64,000 nt of DNA, from NCBI GenBank assembly GCA_964420125.1, contig CAYQQQ010000018.1:1-64000 (forward strand). The letters are read 5' to 3'. Below, piece after piece: positions 62,998-64,000 of the stretch. Position 1 is the first letter of the stretch. Each line of letters begins with the position of its first letter. The position numbers were made by a program, and so were the translations under genes. The DNA is from CAYQQQ01 sp964420125 (lineage in GTDB: Bacteria > Actinomycetota > Acidimicrobiia > Acidimicrobiales > Microtrichaceae). Under the pieces are notes generated by a model. That model had not been told where the DNA came from and did no database searches. It was given only the letters and a program-made list of their open reading frames with translations.

Positions 62998-63026
62998 TTA
63001 GCTGAGCTAATTAGTCTGGTAGACTA
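62998..63026 (+). promoter_or_regulatory. marR promoter with two palindromic operators
   Basis: An AT-rich island in GC-rich DNA. TTAGCT-G-AGCTAA at 62998-63010 and TAGTCT-GGT-AGACTA at 63012-63026 are adjacent perfect palindromes. The second overlaps the -10 TAGACT (63020-63025), which lies six bases before the ATG, so the message is leaderless. Occupation by the MarR product would block transcription, suggesting autorepression. Confidence 0.65.
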
Positions 63027-63031
63027 TTCGC

Positions 63032-63526
63032 ATGTCGAAGGAGTTGACCCGCCCGGATCGCCGATCCCCCGATGGGGATCGCTCGTCGGACGGGGGTGTC
63101 CGCACCGCTGCGGATGCCGACACCGCATACCGCCTGCAGTTCGCCATCAGCCTCCTGGCGCGCCGACTCCGCCGTGAGATCGGCACCGGGTTGACCCCGA
63201 GCCAGCTCTCGGTGCTCTCGACGGTGCACCGCAGCGGGTCCCTCACCCTGGGCGAGCTCGCCGACTGCGAGCAGGTCGCGCCACCCACCATCACCAGAGT
63301 GGTGGCCAAGCTCGAAGGGGCGGGCTACCTGGAACGTCTCCCCGATCCCGACGATCGGCGCGTGGCGCGCGTGCAGCTGACCGAGGACGCACGCCAGCTG
63401 GTCGCCGCCGCCCGACAGGCCAAGGCGGACTGGGTGCTGGCGCGGCTGGGGCAGCTCACCCCTGCCCACCAGCGCCGGCTGCTCGCCGCCGTCGATGCCA
63501 TCGAAGCGCTGGCGGAGCTGGGATGA
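63032..63526 (+). CDS. MarR-family transcriptional regulator
   Basis: 164 residues with the MarR winged helix: LTPSQLSVLSTVHRSGSLTLGELADCEQVAPPTITRVVAKLEGAGYLERLPDPDDRRVARVQLT contains the recognition helix around PPTITRVVAKLE and the wing with D-D-R-R. It dimerises through the terminal helices. Its ATG overlaps no gene but its stop overlaps the MFS gene by ATGA, so it probably controls that exporter. Two palindromes in its promoter suggest it represses itself. Confidence 0.92.
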   Translation: MSKELTRPDRRSPDGDRSSDGGVRTAADADTAYRLQFAISLLARRLRREIGTGLTPSQLSVLSTVHRSGSLTLGELADCEQVAPPTITRVVAKLEGAGYLERLPDPDDRRVARVQLTEDARQLVAAARQAKADWVLARLGQLTPAHQRRLLAAVDAIEALAELG

Positions 63527-64000
63527 GGAGCCGACTCCGCGTGGTGGGAGCCGAGACCTTCGCCTCCTTCCGCGTCCGCAACTTCCGGCTGTACTTCACC
63601 GGCCAGGGCCTTTCCCAGGTCGGAAACTGGATGACGCTCGTCACCCAGACGCTCCTCGTCTATCGCCTCACGGGATCGGGGGTCGCGCTCGGCGTTCTGG
63701 CGGCCGCCCAGTTCGGCCCCGTCCTGCTGCTGGGTCCCTGGGCCGGGCTCGTCGCCGACCGGTCCGACAAGCGCCGCCTGCTGCTCGTGGTCCAGTCGGT
63801 CGCCATGCTCCAGTCCTTCGCCCTGGCCGCGCTCGCCTTCTCCGGGTCACCTCCGGTCGGTGCGATCTACGCCCTGGCGGCGATCGGCGGCATCACCGTC
63901 GCCTTCGACAACCCGGCCCGCCGCTCGTTCGTGGTGGAGATGGTGCCGGCATCTGACGTCCCCAACGCGGTCGGGTTGAACACGGCGATGATGACCGCGT
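63523..64000 (+). CDS. MFS transporter (3' truncated by window end)
   Basis: The first 159 residues of a major facilitator protein of the MFS_3/EntS-like group: FASFRVRNFRLYFTGQGLSQVGNWMT, then AAAQFGPVLLLGPWAGLVADRSDKRRLLL, the latter carrying the motif-A-like G-x-x-A-D-R-x-x-K-R loop, then further membrane helices. The start overlaps the marR stop (ATGA), so the two form an operon, commonly drug or metabolite efflux. The C-terminal half lies outside the window. Confidence 0.88.
   Translation, partial: MRSRLRVVGAETFASFRVRNFRLYFTGQGLSQVGNWMTLVTQTLLVYRLTGSGVALGVLAAAQFGPVLLLGPWAGLVADRSDKRRLLLVVQSVAMLQSFALAALAFSGSPPVGAIYALAAIGGITVAFDNPARRSFVVEMVPASDVPNAVGLNTAMMTA

Overview
The window is 64 kb of GC-rich, gene-dense DNA coding on both strands, with many GTG starts and 4-base ATGA/GTGA gene overlaps. 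The serine/threonine-kinase and cell-shape cluster (fhaA-fhaB-stp-ftsW/rodA-pbpA-pknB with pabA and crgA beside it), WS/DGAT and sulfotransferase genes, PrsW with DUF2510, and many apparently leaderless promoters all point to an actinobacterium. The mix of a canonical RecBCD operon, methylmalonyl-CoA mutase/MeaB and sulfatase suggests a deep-branching class such as Acidimicrobiia; this placement is inference. A 100-N block at 19277-19376 shows this is a draft scaffold. I see no prophage, IS element or CRISPR array.

Layout. 1-3.0 kb: 3' part of methylmalonyl-CoA mutase and a secreted glucosaminidase. 3.0-5.2 kb (minus): copper delivery to cytochrome oxidase (SCO1, PCu(A)C, CtaG). 5.4-10.6 kb (minus): TetR regulator, sulfatase, lipoprotein, FAH-family hydrolase, MBL hydrolase. 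10.7-15.1 kb: Baeyer-Villiger-type monooxygenase, Hsp20, serine esterase, PaaI thioesterase. 15.2-19.0 kb (minus): WS/DGAT acyltransferase, sulfotransferase and aminotransferase, probably one operon. 19.1-19.6 kb: a membrane protein built on an 11-residue coiled-coil repeat, broken by the assembly gap. 19.8-29.0 kb: recC-recB-recD, translationally coupled.

29-42 kb: two secreted or lipoprotein genes, a frameshifted thioesterase, meaB, a trypsin-like protease, then a minus-strand series (PrsW, a 53-aa membrane peptide, DUF4190 protein, histidine kinase, response regulator). Divergent from PrsW is an FAD oxidoreductase-ECF41 sigma factor operon with a near-textbook ECF41 promoter at 38011-38037. 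A 41-aa small protein and a Tat-type lipoprotein hydrolase follow. 42-54 kb: tRNA-Leu(CAG) and the growth/division cluster, with two extra PASTA-only membrane proteins after PknB (12 PASTA repeats in three adjacent genes), then pabA, crgA and a 457-bp gap with DnaA-box-like inverted pairs.

54-64 kb: thiolase divergent from a long-chain acyl-CoA synthetase, a lipoprotein, DUF983, an OmpR-type two-component pair with a possible secreted target, and an autoregulated-looking marR followed by an MFS exporter that runs off the end. The recurring themes are lipid and acyl-CoA metabolism, envelope growth control and one-component regulation.
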